Shown in pieces: positions 1 through 10,900 of a stretch of DNA of 64,000 bases. The notes under the pieces are model-generated. The model did not search any database, was not told the DNA's origin, and worked only from the letters and a program-made list of their open reading frames with translations. The DNA is from Hansfordia pulvinata. Its lineage: Eukaryota > Ascomycota > Sordariomycetes > Xylariales. A program made the translations under genes and the position numbers. Numbering within the stretch: the stretch's first letter is position 1; each line of letters opens with the position of its first letter. Where the stretch lies: NCBI GenBank assembly GCA_006538405.1, contig BJKQ01000041.1:19113-83112 (forward strand), given 5' to 3'.

Positions 1-1440
1 TCGATATATATTATATTTGCGATAAACTTAAAGCTAGATGAGTTCTATTAAAGCTCGAATAAGAACTTATTTATAAAGATACATAGTGCCGCTCGGTCGG
101 CTATATTAAGGGAAGCCCCCGCTCGTACGTCAGCCACCGCGGGGCTCTTGCAATCGTGGCCTGAGATATGCGGTTCGTAAGGTTAGCGAGTCAAGGCGCG
201 TCGCGGGCATTCACAAGACCGTTGTCCTCCATAACGTCCTGTGAGAGCTGAACGCAAGCCCGGCGGCGGACTAGAAGTCAATTCAAGGAGTGGCTTCTCA
301 ACGCCGGCATTCTGCTTCCTCTGCTTCGGCATCTTGCGTTCACACCAGTCAGCAATGGCCATTTAAGGGTCGGTACCAATCACCAACACTCGCGCAGGAC
401 GGCCCGGCACCTACTATGGTTTGCACACAAACCCACCAGAACCACATCTCCTTCTCCGGGCCGACGCCGAGGCACACGATCTTGAATCGGCCTCGCTGTT
501 GCGCTTGAAGATTCCTAGGTTGTAGATGACACCGTCCCTCTTGCCGCTTAAGCAGAAGAGCGTAAGGGAAAAGTCGCCGCTTAGGCAATAAGGCCTGGGC
601 CCGCCTTTGCGAGCTCCCAGGCACACGCCTGCTTATTAGCGATTGAATGCCGCCGATAGGTCCGTTGTCACGGCCTTTCGCCACGCTGATGCCTGCCTTA
701 GGCCTCAAAGTGGGGACTATCTGCTTATTATTAGGACGGGCCAGTCTCTCCAGCGGCGGGAAGAGATTCTCTTTCTCGAGATGTTAAAGTTATTATACAC
801 GGGCACTTTCGCTTACCGCTCAATTCATTAAAGATGGAACTGGCGGATTAAAAACCCCCGGGTCTACTTACACGGGCGCGCTATCCTAGTAAAAGGTGAA
901 AAGAACAGGAATTAACCGAAAAGAGGCCACGAGCTGCGCTCGTTAATACTTCGCCACTGCCAGCTTAAACCGCCGGTTCCTTGTTGCCGGTAGCTTAATG
1001 AGCGGCGGCACGCCGTTAGGCTCTCGGCAAGGCTCGTGGTAGCCGAGCGGGGTGTGGGCGTCGCCATCTTAACATTCGACACGGTCACTAAGCTGCTGCC
1101 GTCGACCTGGACTTCGTTCCCGTCGCTCGTCGGCTCGGTCGGTATGACTGGCAGCAAGCAGTGAGAAAGGACCTCGAATCTTACCTTGCCTTATCTTAAA
1201 ACCTAGCCTCGCTCGCGACTTTTTTCACGCTGTATGCTTAGTGACAGATATAAACGGGATCGCGTAGCTTTAAGCTTTACGGTCTTTAAAGTCGATTTCA
1301 GAGCCCGTCTCTTACTTTGTGCACCTTTCATTATCGGTAAACATGCCTTATTTAAGATCAAAATAAGATTACCCGTCCCAAAAATGCGAGTGTACGGTGG
1401 GAACTTTTAGAACTGACTTATTAATACCTGATTGCCCCTT
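1..1440. other. Unassigned stretch, no supportable gene
   Basis: Starts with about 80 bases of AT-rich sequence and then becomes GC-balanced. Frames on both strands are short, lack convincing starts or splice sites, and none resembles a family I know. Probably transposon-derived or decayed DNA, but I see no terminal repeats or motif to prove it. Confidence 0.4.
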
Positions 1441-2835
1441 TAAGGTTTGTGCAGGCTTTTTATTCCTACTTCGATACCTACGCGCCGCCACTAGTGGCGA
1501 AGATGGCAAAAGAAAGGACTTCGAATTTTGCGATATACATGTTAAAGGAGGTAATCTTCACAGGCCGTAAACACCCGAGTCTTTTTTTTCAGGTTCTAGG
1601 CCTGTCCTTCAATATCAATCAACGACCAAATATAACTGAGGCTACGTTCAGGAATTTTTTATCAGCTGCTCGTTTACCGCTCGTGTCTGGAGCTGCTGCA
1701 CGCGCGTGAACAACGCCTCCGTTACTAATAGCGGGGTTCGATAAACGCTAACTCCAGTCCCCTTATGCGCAGCATGGTCTCCACTTGTCTTTAGCTTGTT
1801 TATCCCAGACAGGAGGACCCGGTGCGGCCTTATAAGGTCGTGATAGGCCCATCTTGCCAAGACCTCAAGCTTGGCTTCTAAGGCCTCTAGGCGGGCCGGC
1901 GGTGAAGTAGTTGTAATGGTCGAGAGTCGCAGCGCTACCTCAGGGTTCAAGAGCACGACGCTGACGCGACCAGGTTCTAGACTTCTGATCATGCTCCTTA
2001 TATGATTCGATCTCCCGAGCCAAGGACTGTCCGACTGTGACGGTCTAAGGCTCGAGTAACGGATCCAGGGCCAGACCTGTAACCATGAAGGCCTCCTTAA
2101 AATAGTTACCATCACACCTCCATTCCTGAAAGTTTAATCCTTACACAGTTTGAACGGATATATATATCGTAGCGTGGCGGAGCTCTTCATGAGCTGAAAC
2201 GGCAGGGCAATGCTATTATCATTTAACCGCATGTAGTTGCACTGCCTGCTTCGTATGAAATATACCTTGCTTCTTTAAGGCTAGCCTTTCGCCTCGCATA
2301 AATGGAGCTAATATCCGAGTGATAAGCCCTTCTTCTTCTTCTTTCCTTTTACAACGGGGCTTGCCGACGTTATATTTAGGGCGGTTATAGATAGCGTATG
2401 GATATGATCATATCATGGCGTTTAAACGGTTTGTGCCTTGTGGCTGGGCCAGACCCGTGCCGGGGGCTCGGTAAAAGACGAAGGAAAGGGAATAGCCATT
2501 GCCTTTCGGGTAAAACTTTTTCACATGATGCTATCTTGCCACTTTCTATCTGCCTATTTATTATCATGGGCGATGCGGCCTTTAATTGTCATATCAACGA
2601 TTCTATGATTTTAGAACATATCAGCTTCTAGTGTTGAATCTCGTTTGATATGCTGAGACGTATCCTTCTTATCATTTTTTCTATAAGAAGAAACCCTTTT
2701 TATTTCACTACCAGATAACGGGGTTGCGGTGCCGCTCAGATACAGATTCATCATTAACTTAACCCACTTATCTCTCATCGAGACAAACAAGCACTGAATC
2801 ATTGTTTACCCTAACATTTATCAGCCCTCTTCGTT
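1441..2835. other. Unassigned stretch with short conflicting frames
   Basis: Contains overlapping open frames on opposite strands (about 1449-1709 on plus, 1648-2115 on minus), of which only the minus one looks protein-like. A small CTT-rich run lies near 2329-2350. No recognisable domain and no terminal repeats were found. Confidence 0.35.
1648..2115 (-). pseudogene. Possible gene fragment with a helical segment, family unknown
   Basis: A 155-codon minus-strand frame. Its middle part (around residues 70-105) is rich in Leu, Ala, Glu and Arg in a heptad-like pattern (ARLEALEAKLEVLARWAY), suggesting a helix or coiled coil. The frame has no convincing start context and no partner exon that I could match. 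It overlaps a shorter plus-strand frame, so only one can be real. I do not recognise the family. It could be a remnant of a transposon-borne gene. Confidence 0.22.
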
Positions 2836-3844
2836 ATGCAACCTATCAATCTCGCCTGGGTTTGGCTGACATCTGGCCTTTTAGCCAGTGTGGTTACTTC
2901 ATTGAGCCTACGAGCATCCTCTTTGTCAGTATTCTTTTGCTTTGATCTTAAAAGGTCAGCTGCTAATAGACCCAGGGGTTCCGGGCTTGAACCAACCAAG
3001 CCGCTTCTCGAAAGCCTCACTGTGCGGCATGTTGCTTTATCGGAACGGTCTAAGAAATGTCATAAAGCCTACAAAAATGCGATTGTGCGCCGTAACGTTG
3101 ACGTTGATATTGAAATGAGCCAAGCCGATGGTGCAGGGAGAGAGCAGAGCATTGGTACTGATTGTGAGTCGATACTTTCCGTTGGCTTACGCCGTGGCAC
3201 ATCCCAATCTTAATCCAGGCCACTTCATATCGAGGCTTCGATCAATCTTAAGCTGACCACTAAGTAGCACTCGTGACGTGCATTGGGATTGCAGTTATAG
3301 GCACCCAGACAAACAAAGACAAGAAGATGTTCAATAAGTTCGTGGCTCACATAGGTTCAGACGACGATTGGAAGGAAATGTCCGCGGAATTGGACGAGCT
3401 CATTAGAATCATGACGGAAGATACAGAATTCGGATCTGATACCTTTACCGCCACGAAAGCTGTTGTGTCGGTGCTGGACATCAGAAACCTCGACGCCTCT
3501 TACAGCCCAGAAACGAAAAAGTCTGTCCTGAACGACGAGTGGAGGATATTTGGCAGAGTCGCGCGGGAAATTACAAGCCAGACCTTTTTAGTGCTGCATA
3601 AGGAAGATTCAACCCTTAAGGTATTTTTGTTTTCTCTTTATTTTCTTTCTCTCTCTCCATGGTCCCTCCGTTAAAATCTCGGGCTTATCTGACATGCATC
3701 ACGCAGATCGATAAGAATAGTTTGATCACTAGCAACGGCAACGACTGGCGGCATTCGGCAGTCCCCGACCCGGTGAACCGGTACTTCAGGCCGATGGCGC
3801 AACTCATACAGGCGGAGATTACAGCTTCTAAATCAACTCGTTGA
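2836..3844 (+). CDS. Three-exon hypothetical gene, family not recognised
   Basis: The model joins 2836-3163, 3295-3620 and 3707-3844. Both introns are phase-consistent: 3164-3294 (131 bp, GTGAGT...TGCAG, with GCTGAC as a possible branch site near 3252) is phase 1 on both sides, and 3621-3706 (86 bp, GTATTT...ACGCAG, pyrimidine-rich) is phase 0 on both sides. The summed length, 792 nt, gives 263 residues and a stop. The N-terminus has a hydrophobic stretch (about residues 4-25, containing LAWVWLTSGLL) that could be a membrane anchor or an artefact of a wrong start. The rest is soluble and acidic to mixed, with segments such as SDDDWKEMSAELDELIRIM and FGRVAREITSQTFLVLHKED. I do not recognise a domain. 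Exons 2 and 3 are better supported than exon 1, and the ATG at 3327 in exon 2 is an alternative start. It lies between unassigned DNA and a decayed transposon. Confidence 0.5.
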
Positions 3845-4790
3845 GAGAGAAAACCTGATGTTTTAAGGGCTGTGTCCTAGGGGGAAGTTTCAATCGGGGC
3901 CTCGTCTGATTAGCTACGACCGCCGCAGTAGCCCTGTATGCTACCTCCCGACGCGCGACCGGACCCGGTCGAGGAACTTGTTGTGGCTCGTGTCGCGGGG
4001 TCTCCGGATACTGGAACTTAAGTACCGGGCCTCGCAGGTGATGCGCAGCAGCGGGGCGCCGCCATCGTCGACGCAACGGGCACGATCTTTGCGGGCCGGC
4101 CCCTTTAATAATCCATCAAGAGAAGTGGTTACGGATCAATTATAGGCAGGACACCGGGAGGAGCCCTCCCTTTAAGGCCTAAAGACAACGAAAGAGCGCC
4201 GTCACCAGGGTGCGGAGATGATGTTCAGAGAGTGGGGGATGCTGCAGGGCGAAAGTAAGAGACTCCGGATAACCCTTTCAACAGGCATAAAGGGGTAGCC
4301 GGAGGGAAAAGCTATACCTTTTATTACAAACGTCCCATCCGCCGCGCTGAAAACAACAGGTCCTTTGAAAATTATTTATCGTGAAATGAAGTGATATGAA
4401 ACGAAGATTATATACATGGCAACGACACCGGCTGTACGAAAACAAAGGAACACCCGCGTGAGTATACGAATATCGAAGCCAACAACATAGTAAAAGATGC
4501 ATCAGCATCACACGATTTAATATCTGATCACCTTACCTTTACATCTTAAGCTCCGATATTCACAAGTACTTATCCCTTTAGCTCGAAGCTAAGCGATCGT
4601 ATTAGCGTAAACGTTATAATAATTATTACAGCATATATCGGCGACCGTGAATATTCGATAACGACATCGACTCTGAAAGCATACCGGCCTTTTATTACGG
4701 TCGTAGTCGTCCGTTTCTGACATGTCACAGTAAATGTTAACGCTGCCTAAGTCCGTTCTGGTGCGGATGTAGCCGACACTACTGCTAGGG
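3845..4790. other. Unassigned stretch upstream of the Tnp2-like relic
   Basis: No frame here is convincing on either strand. A GC-rich part (3850-4100) is followed by more balanced sequence. The 5' end of the decayed transposon that is recognisable from about 4795 may lie here, but I could not identify its terminal inverted repeat. Confidence 0.35.
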
Positions 4791-4794
4791 CCGC

Positions 4795-6858
4795 AGTTGA
4801 TCCTACAAAAGCCATCGGCGCCGCCAATCACGAGGAAGCCTTCGCCGAAACCGAGCCCTTATTCCTACCCTTTAATGATGCAGATGATCCTGCCGAGGCA
4901 GATGCAGTTGAGACATCTGCCATACTTTCGGCTGCTCCCAGCCCTGCTCCGAGTCAGCCTCGCAGCCTCACTATCGCCTAGCAGGCTGAAGCCACGACCC
5001 TTCGAGACTGGTGGTGTCCCGACAGAACAGTATCTTAAGCTCTCCTCTCAGCTAGCCAAAGCTCTCGCAATATTCGCTGATCTTATTGGCATGAGTTGCT
5101 AGGGCTACGTTTTCTTGCTTGAAATGCTTCGCCTTTTCACGGATCCAAAGACTGGCAAGCCACTCCCGGCCGTCACACAGCTTCTCAAACAGCTATCGAT
5201 ACTGGAGGACCGAATGAAAAGGAGTTGAACACTGATGGATATAAGAGAGGCAGACATACCGCACAACATCTAGAAGGTCCCCACTCTTTACGAAAAGGTT
5301 AAGCTCGAAGTAATAAAGACCAAAGTACTGGAGGGTAGTCGAAGAGCAAAGACAAAGTTAAGGCCTTGGCTGGCCAAGAAAACATTCGGATGCCAACGAT
5401 GAAGCCACTCTTCTTCGACCCAGCCTCGGTTTTCAGGAACGCTCGTTGCCTCTGATATTTACCGTACTGCTCACCGAGAACCAGGCTTTTTGTGGACTTA
5501 CCGATTGAGCTATGGCAATTGCACGCATAGAGTTCTTCTATTCGAACTACAAACGGAACATACGCTTATGTATCCTTGTCTGATTGCAAAGGGCCCGTCA
5601 TCTTCTTAACTGACTTTGTTTATTCCCAATGTGGAGGAGACTCTAGCTTTTACAGCTCCAATTAAAGGAGGCCGTCGATCTTCATATAGGCCGCGTCTAT
5701 GGCGTCGGCTGGAACCCTTGTCAAGACATTCGCACGCCTCTTATGAACGAGCTCGCGCTACAGATACAGAGTGTACAGGTCCCGAGACCCCTTATACTAT
5801 GAACAACTAGACGGTTTTCGATCCTGAAGTTGTTACAGACGAGTTGATCATCTTGTGCTCGATTACGTACACTCTGTAATTCAGTGCTTATGCCTAAGCC
5901 TAGTTGTTTGACAATGCCTTCTTCAGTGAAGACCATGAGAACCTGTCTTAGCAGCCACCCCGCCTAAGACCAGGTACGAAGGGTAAGGCCACCCTCAAGC
6001 AGACATACTTAGGATGTTTCCCCCCGCAGGTTACGTTTGCAGTCGAGGGGCTGGAGAATCCTGGAGATCACCACATACGCATACATTGTGCCAGAGCTAT
6101 TCCGCTTTGCCACACGCAATCAACCTGCGCTGAGCCAGAGCTGAACGTGTACTGTCGCGAGGTATTTGAGACCAAATGGGACAGTGTCCGCGATAATCAC
6201 TTAGTTAAGTCTTTCCTATTCCTGTATTTCATTAACGGCTTTAGCGCTTTCGGTAACTCATATCGCACTTCTACTTCACTCCTTATGCTGCTTCAATTAC
6301 CAATGACCGAGCCCTTTCCCTTTATTCTTAAACCACATGTATCGGACTTTATTAACGTTATTAATGTGAATTAAAGCATGGTGTCTCTCGATTATAGCGC
6401 CCTTAACGAAATAAATAAAGAGACTGTTCGCTTATGTGCGTTCGCTATAAGTTATATTGAAGACATGCCCCAAGTATTGAAAGATCCAGGGTTTAAAGGC
6501 CTGCGTGCCTACAAATTCTGCCGCTTTTGCTATATCCAGTCTGGGTAATAAGGTGGAGATCCAGAAGTTCTACTCCGGTCGAGCGCATCCGAGAATCGCT
6601 TCCATGTCCAGTCTAAGGAGGCGTAAGGGCCATGGCTGACCTATCAGCCTTACCAAAGGCCCAGTATAGTGGGTATATGGCCGGCTCGGAACCACCCCGT
6701 AAGACCATTTCCTTAGCCCTGGATTTAGTATTGACCAGACTCTTTAACGCGGCACATTTAAGTATAATGGCATCTCTGATTCAATATATTGGTTTCTCCA
6801 TTATGGGATACTATAAACCCAGCCCGGTTAGAGCACACGTGGAGCTAAGAGCTTAGCC
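4795..6858 (+). pseudogene. Tnp2-like transposase pseudogene, 5' and central part
   Basis: The frame is repeatedly shifted and stopped. Recognisable pieces in order are: an acidic N-terminal piece (4800-4980, containing FNDADDPAEADAVE); DLPIELWQLHA near 5500 followed across a stop by SSIRTTNGTYAYVSLSD; GRVYGVGWNP near 5680; VFDPEVVTDELIIL near 5816; VTFAVEGLENPGDH near 6030; and YCREVFETKWDSVRDNH with FLYFINGFSAFGNSYRT (6147-6290). After an in-frame TAA come LCAFAISYIEDMPQ and a Cys-rich KFCRFCYIQSG (6378-6548). The xGFxxFGNSYRT and CAFxxxxxxDMPQ...CRxC blocks are what I associate with the core of fungal Tnp2-like transposases. The last block (6632-6856) continues with PRKTISLALDLVLTRLFNAAH and reaches a TAG that lies inside the target duplication of the miniature element. 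Confidence 0.6.
6851..6858. repeat. 8-bp target-site duplication GCTTAGCC, left copy
   Basis: Identical to 7310-7317 on the other side of the miniature hAT-like element. Confidence 0.9.
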
Positions 6859-7309
6859 TAGGGTTTTAAATTTCTACCCATTACCTATTACCTAGTGGAC
6901 CTATTTAAACCTAAGGTATAAAGTACTTAAAATTATTAACCGTAAAGACCTAGTGTTAAGAAAAACTACTTATATAAAACCAGTCATTAAAATATGTACC
7001 TATTATTACTTAAATTACTTAAAACTTTACCCAGTATGACTTTAATATAATACATGAAATTTTTAAAACATTAAAAAGTATATTATTATAATCCTTAAAA
7101 GAAGCTATATTTAATAATACTTAATTTATAATTTTTCTAAATTAAAAAAAATTAAGTCTTATAAAAATATTTCTTATCAGGACCTAGAAGGACCTAGGGC
7201 TTATCTTTTTAACCCAGGGGGACCTATTGCTTAAAACGGGTACCCATAGGTACCCAGGATTTTGGCTAGGTCCTGCTGGGTACCCGTGGGTACCCTATTC
7301 GAAACCCTA
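6859..7309 (-). mobile_element. 451-bp miniature hAT-like element
   Basis: It starts TAGGGTTTTAAATTTC and ends GAAACCCTA, imperfect terminal inverted repeats that match the ends of the two long copies in inverted orientation. It is flanked by perfect GCTTAGCC duplications (6851-6858 and 7310-7317). About 100 bp at each end match the long elements, including the subterminal GGGTACCC-type repeats (7230-7300) and the 'ggtcct' motifs. The AT-rich interior does not obviously match them. No coding capacity, so it would have to be mobilised in trans. It is inserted in the Tnp2-like pseudogene: once removed, the host frame reads on from the TAG in the duplication into the 7318 block. Confidence 0.88.
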
Positions 7310-7317
7310 GCTTAGCC
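7310..7317. repeat. 8-bp target-site duplication GCTTAGCC, right copy
   Basis: Identical to 6851-6858. The pair brackets the miniature element exactly. Confidence 0.9.
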
Positions 7318-7981
7318 CTTTCCACTGGGTTGGAAGCGCTTGCAATCCCTTATATACCACCTTACCAGCTACAGAATTTTCGAGCACGCTGCTTGGTATG
7401 TGATCTTTCCTCCATTTCTACGGCACTGGCTTCAAGACCGTCACCTCCTGCAAAAACTCGTCCAATGTGTTTAGACTTGCGAGGAGACCGTGGAGAAAAC
7501 GCCGGTCAGTCTTCTGATCGAGTCGTGCGCAGCCATCGCTACGAGCAACAGTGTGCTTATAGGAAGAGACGTATCAGCCGATGATCGTGGCAACATGGCA
7601 GACACATATAGAGAGCTCGAACTATATTTCACCGGCTGTCCATTCTTGCCTCTATGGGTACGTCTCGTGTCGGCTCACGCGCTGGCTCGGTCATGCCCGG
7701 ACATTCACGCCTGCAATCTATCATGACTGATAAATGCGCCAATACCCCAGCTGTCTCTGACATTATTTAAACACCTGGCAATGGGACCGGCAAGGCACCT
7801 TCTGCAAAATCTCTGCAGTAGCTCGTTAAGGCCCAATGTTCATGTCGGCATCCATGATCCCACTCTTGCTGCAGAGTACTGCGTACCAGTCAATGTAAAC
7901 ACCGAGACCGGCGAGAAAGTGCACCGGTAAGCCGAAAAACGTGGTTCATGCCGAAAAGGGAGGATTATAAGTGAAAGTGGC
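7318..7981 (+). pseudogene. Tnp2-like transposase pseudogene, second block
   Basis: It continues the frame of the block that ended at 6856. Reading through the excision point gives PFPLGWKRLQSLIYHL, then FEHAAWYVIFPPFLRHWLQ. A later stretch (about 7500-7610) reads AAIATSNSVLIGRDVSADD followed by NMAD. The piece at about 7830-7930 reads RPNVHVGIHDPTLAAEYCVP and ends GEKVHR just before a stop. Stops and shifts are present throughout, so no functional protein is possible. The block is cut off at 7981 by the long hAT-like copy. Confidence 0.55.
7974..7981. repeat. 8-bp target-site duplication AAAGTGGC, left copy
   Basis: Identical to 16390-16397. It directly precedes the TAAGGTTTCGAAT terminus of the long hAT-like copy 1. 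Confidence 0.92.
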
Positions 7982-10900
7982 TAAGGTTTCGAATAAGGTA
8001 CCCACGGGTACTTAAGGGGACCCAGCCTAAAACCTGGGTACCCGTGGGTACCTGTTTAATAACCGTTACGCTTTACGAAATTTAAAGATATTAAAAAAGT
8101 TTTAATCTTTTAATTTTTAAACTCCTTTTTTAATATTTAATATAAGAGATCTCTTTATAATATAAGATAAATTTACGATATTAATCTTTTATAATTACGG
8201 CCTTATAAAAGACTTTAAAGAGTTTTTTAATTATATTATTTATAAGTAAGTATTATATATAATTATTATATAATTAATATTAATTTACTTTAATTATTAA
8301 TCTTTTTATTATTCACGTAAAGCGTGTAATTATTTTAAAAAGGGATATATACACTTTTAATTATATTCTTAATATTTATTAAAATATTAATCTTAATTAT
8401 TTCTTTATTAGCCGTTAATTTTTTAAAATTATATATTTTAAAATATTTAAAAGTAAAAATCTTATAAATAAAAAGGATAATAATAAGAATAAGGATAAGC
8501 GATTTAAATTAATTAATAATTAAAAACGTAAGAAGGACTTTAAGGCTTAAAAGATTAAGCTTAACGCTTAATATTAAGATAATAAAAGAGATATTATCTT
8601 TAAAGATATAAAAGATAAGGCCGTATCTTAAATAATTATTATATTTTACGAGTAAACACCTTAAAAGTAAAGGCTTATTATTAATAATAAAAAAGGTTAT
8701 AATATATAAAATCGGTTAATTAAAAATAAAGCTATTAAATAAGTTAATAAAATATTTAATAATTATTAATAATATATTAATATAACCTTTTACTTTAATA
8801 AAAATAAGAAAATTAAGTATAAGTGTATTTAAAGTCTTAATATTACTTAAAATTAATAAGAATAAAGGCACTTATTACGTTTAATAATAATAAAGATAAT
8901 AATAAGGATAAAGGAGTTAATAATTAAGTTAAAGGTAATAATAATAATAAAGTTTAAAGCGATATTAACGGTTTTAAGATTAAGTTAAAAGGTAAAGAAA
9001 AATGATTACGACGTAAACGATAATTATATAATAATTATATACTTTTAAAAAAGGTTTAAGATCGGTTAAGATTAAATACTCGATAATTATTATATATTAA
9101 TTATATTAAATTATATATATATAAATATAATAAAAGATTTTAAGTATAAATAAAAAGAAAGGCGTGTTATATATTACGTTTACCACGGTTATTTAAAGGA
9201 GATAATAAGCTTAAACCCTTTTTATTTAAATCGCTTTTTAAATCCTTATTAAGCGTATTATCGGTTACACTTTTATTTAAAGCTCTTTAAACCTTAATTA
9301 TTAATAAAGCCGATTTATTTTTAAACTTAATTAAAATATTAAAGGTTAAATATATACACGGTTATAAGTAAGAATAAGTCCGTTAATTCTTATAAGTTAA
9401 TAAGTTTTTTTATTAACCTTTCCGCCTTTACTTTAATAAACCTTTAAATTAAATTTAAAAGAGACTTAAAGTATTAATATCTTATACGACCTTTAAGTTA
9501 ATCGTATCCGTGATAAGGCGTGTAAATAAAGCTTTATTCTTAAAAGCACTTATTTAATTATTATTAAATAATAATATTAACACGTTATATTATAACGTGT
9601 TAAAATAGCTTACTTATAACGCCTTTTAAAGCTCTTTTAATTTATATAACTTAAATAGCCCGATTTAATCCTTATTTTTATAATCTTATAATATATTAAG
9701 GTCTTTTTAATTTAAATTAAAGGTACGTAAGAACGTTAAAATTATTAATTAATCTTTAAAAATAATAAGATTAATTATTAACCGATTTTAATTATAAATT
9801 AAACATATAAAGTATTAAGTTCGTTTAATTTACACCGAAATCGGTTAAATATATAAGATATCTTAAGTTAAATAAGTAAAGTTAAAATAATTCTTAAATT
9901 TTAACTTTTAAAAGGAAAGTATATTAAACTTAAGGTTATACTTTAAATTTATTATTAAATTATAATTAATATATAATAATTAACGCGGACTTATTATTAT
10001 TTATAATATAAGTGTCGATTATAATCTTTTAAGGCTTTTAATTAAATTAATCTTATATAAAGCCACGCTTTAAATAATTAATAAAAGTAATATTAAAATT
10101 ATAATAAAGCGTTATATAAAGTACTTACCTTTTACGGACTTAACTTAAAATAAATCGATTTAATAAAGTTAACGTACGATCGCGCGTCCCTTATTTAAGA
10201 TTATTTATAATTTTTTAATATAACTTATAAATTAATTTTAATTAGGTTATAACTTTAAAATATAACGTATTATTATTTTCTTTAATTTAAAAGTACCTTT
10301 ATTACTTATTAAAATATAATTATAATAATAACTTAAAATATTAAATAAATAAATATAAAAGCACGGTTATTAATATAATATCGTTATACTTATAAAGCAC
10401 TTTATAAATATACTTTTATACTTTATTAATAATAACGGTAATATTATTAATTATAATTAAAACTTAACCGGTACGGTGCTTTAATTATTAATAAAGCTTT
10501 TTTAATTACTCTTTATAATTAATAAGATACTTTATTACGTATTAATAGCCCGTTATTATATAAAAGAAGTAACTCTCCTTTAAGCTTTTAAATTAATTAA
10601 TAACTTAATTAAAAACCTTAATTATATCGATGTAAAACTCGATAAATAATTAAGTATTATTAAAAAGTAAAAGTTAATACTTTTACTTATTAACGGCCTT
10701 AAGCTCGTGGTGCTTTTAAAGAAACCACGTAATAATAAGTTAAAGCCTTTATATTCGTATTAAAAAATATATTATAAAGCTTTATTAAGTAACTATATTA
10801 TAAATAAATTTAATAAGTCTTTTTAAGTTATAACTTAACGGGTTTTTATTTATAACGTGTTATTATTATTTAATATTTTTAACTTATTATACGGTGTTAA

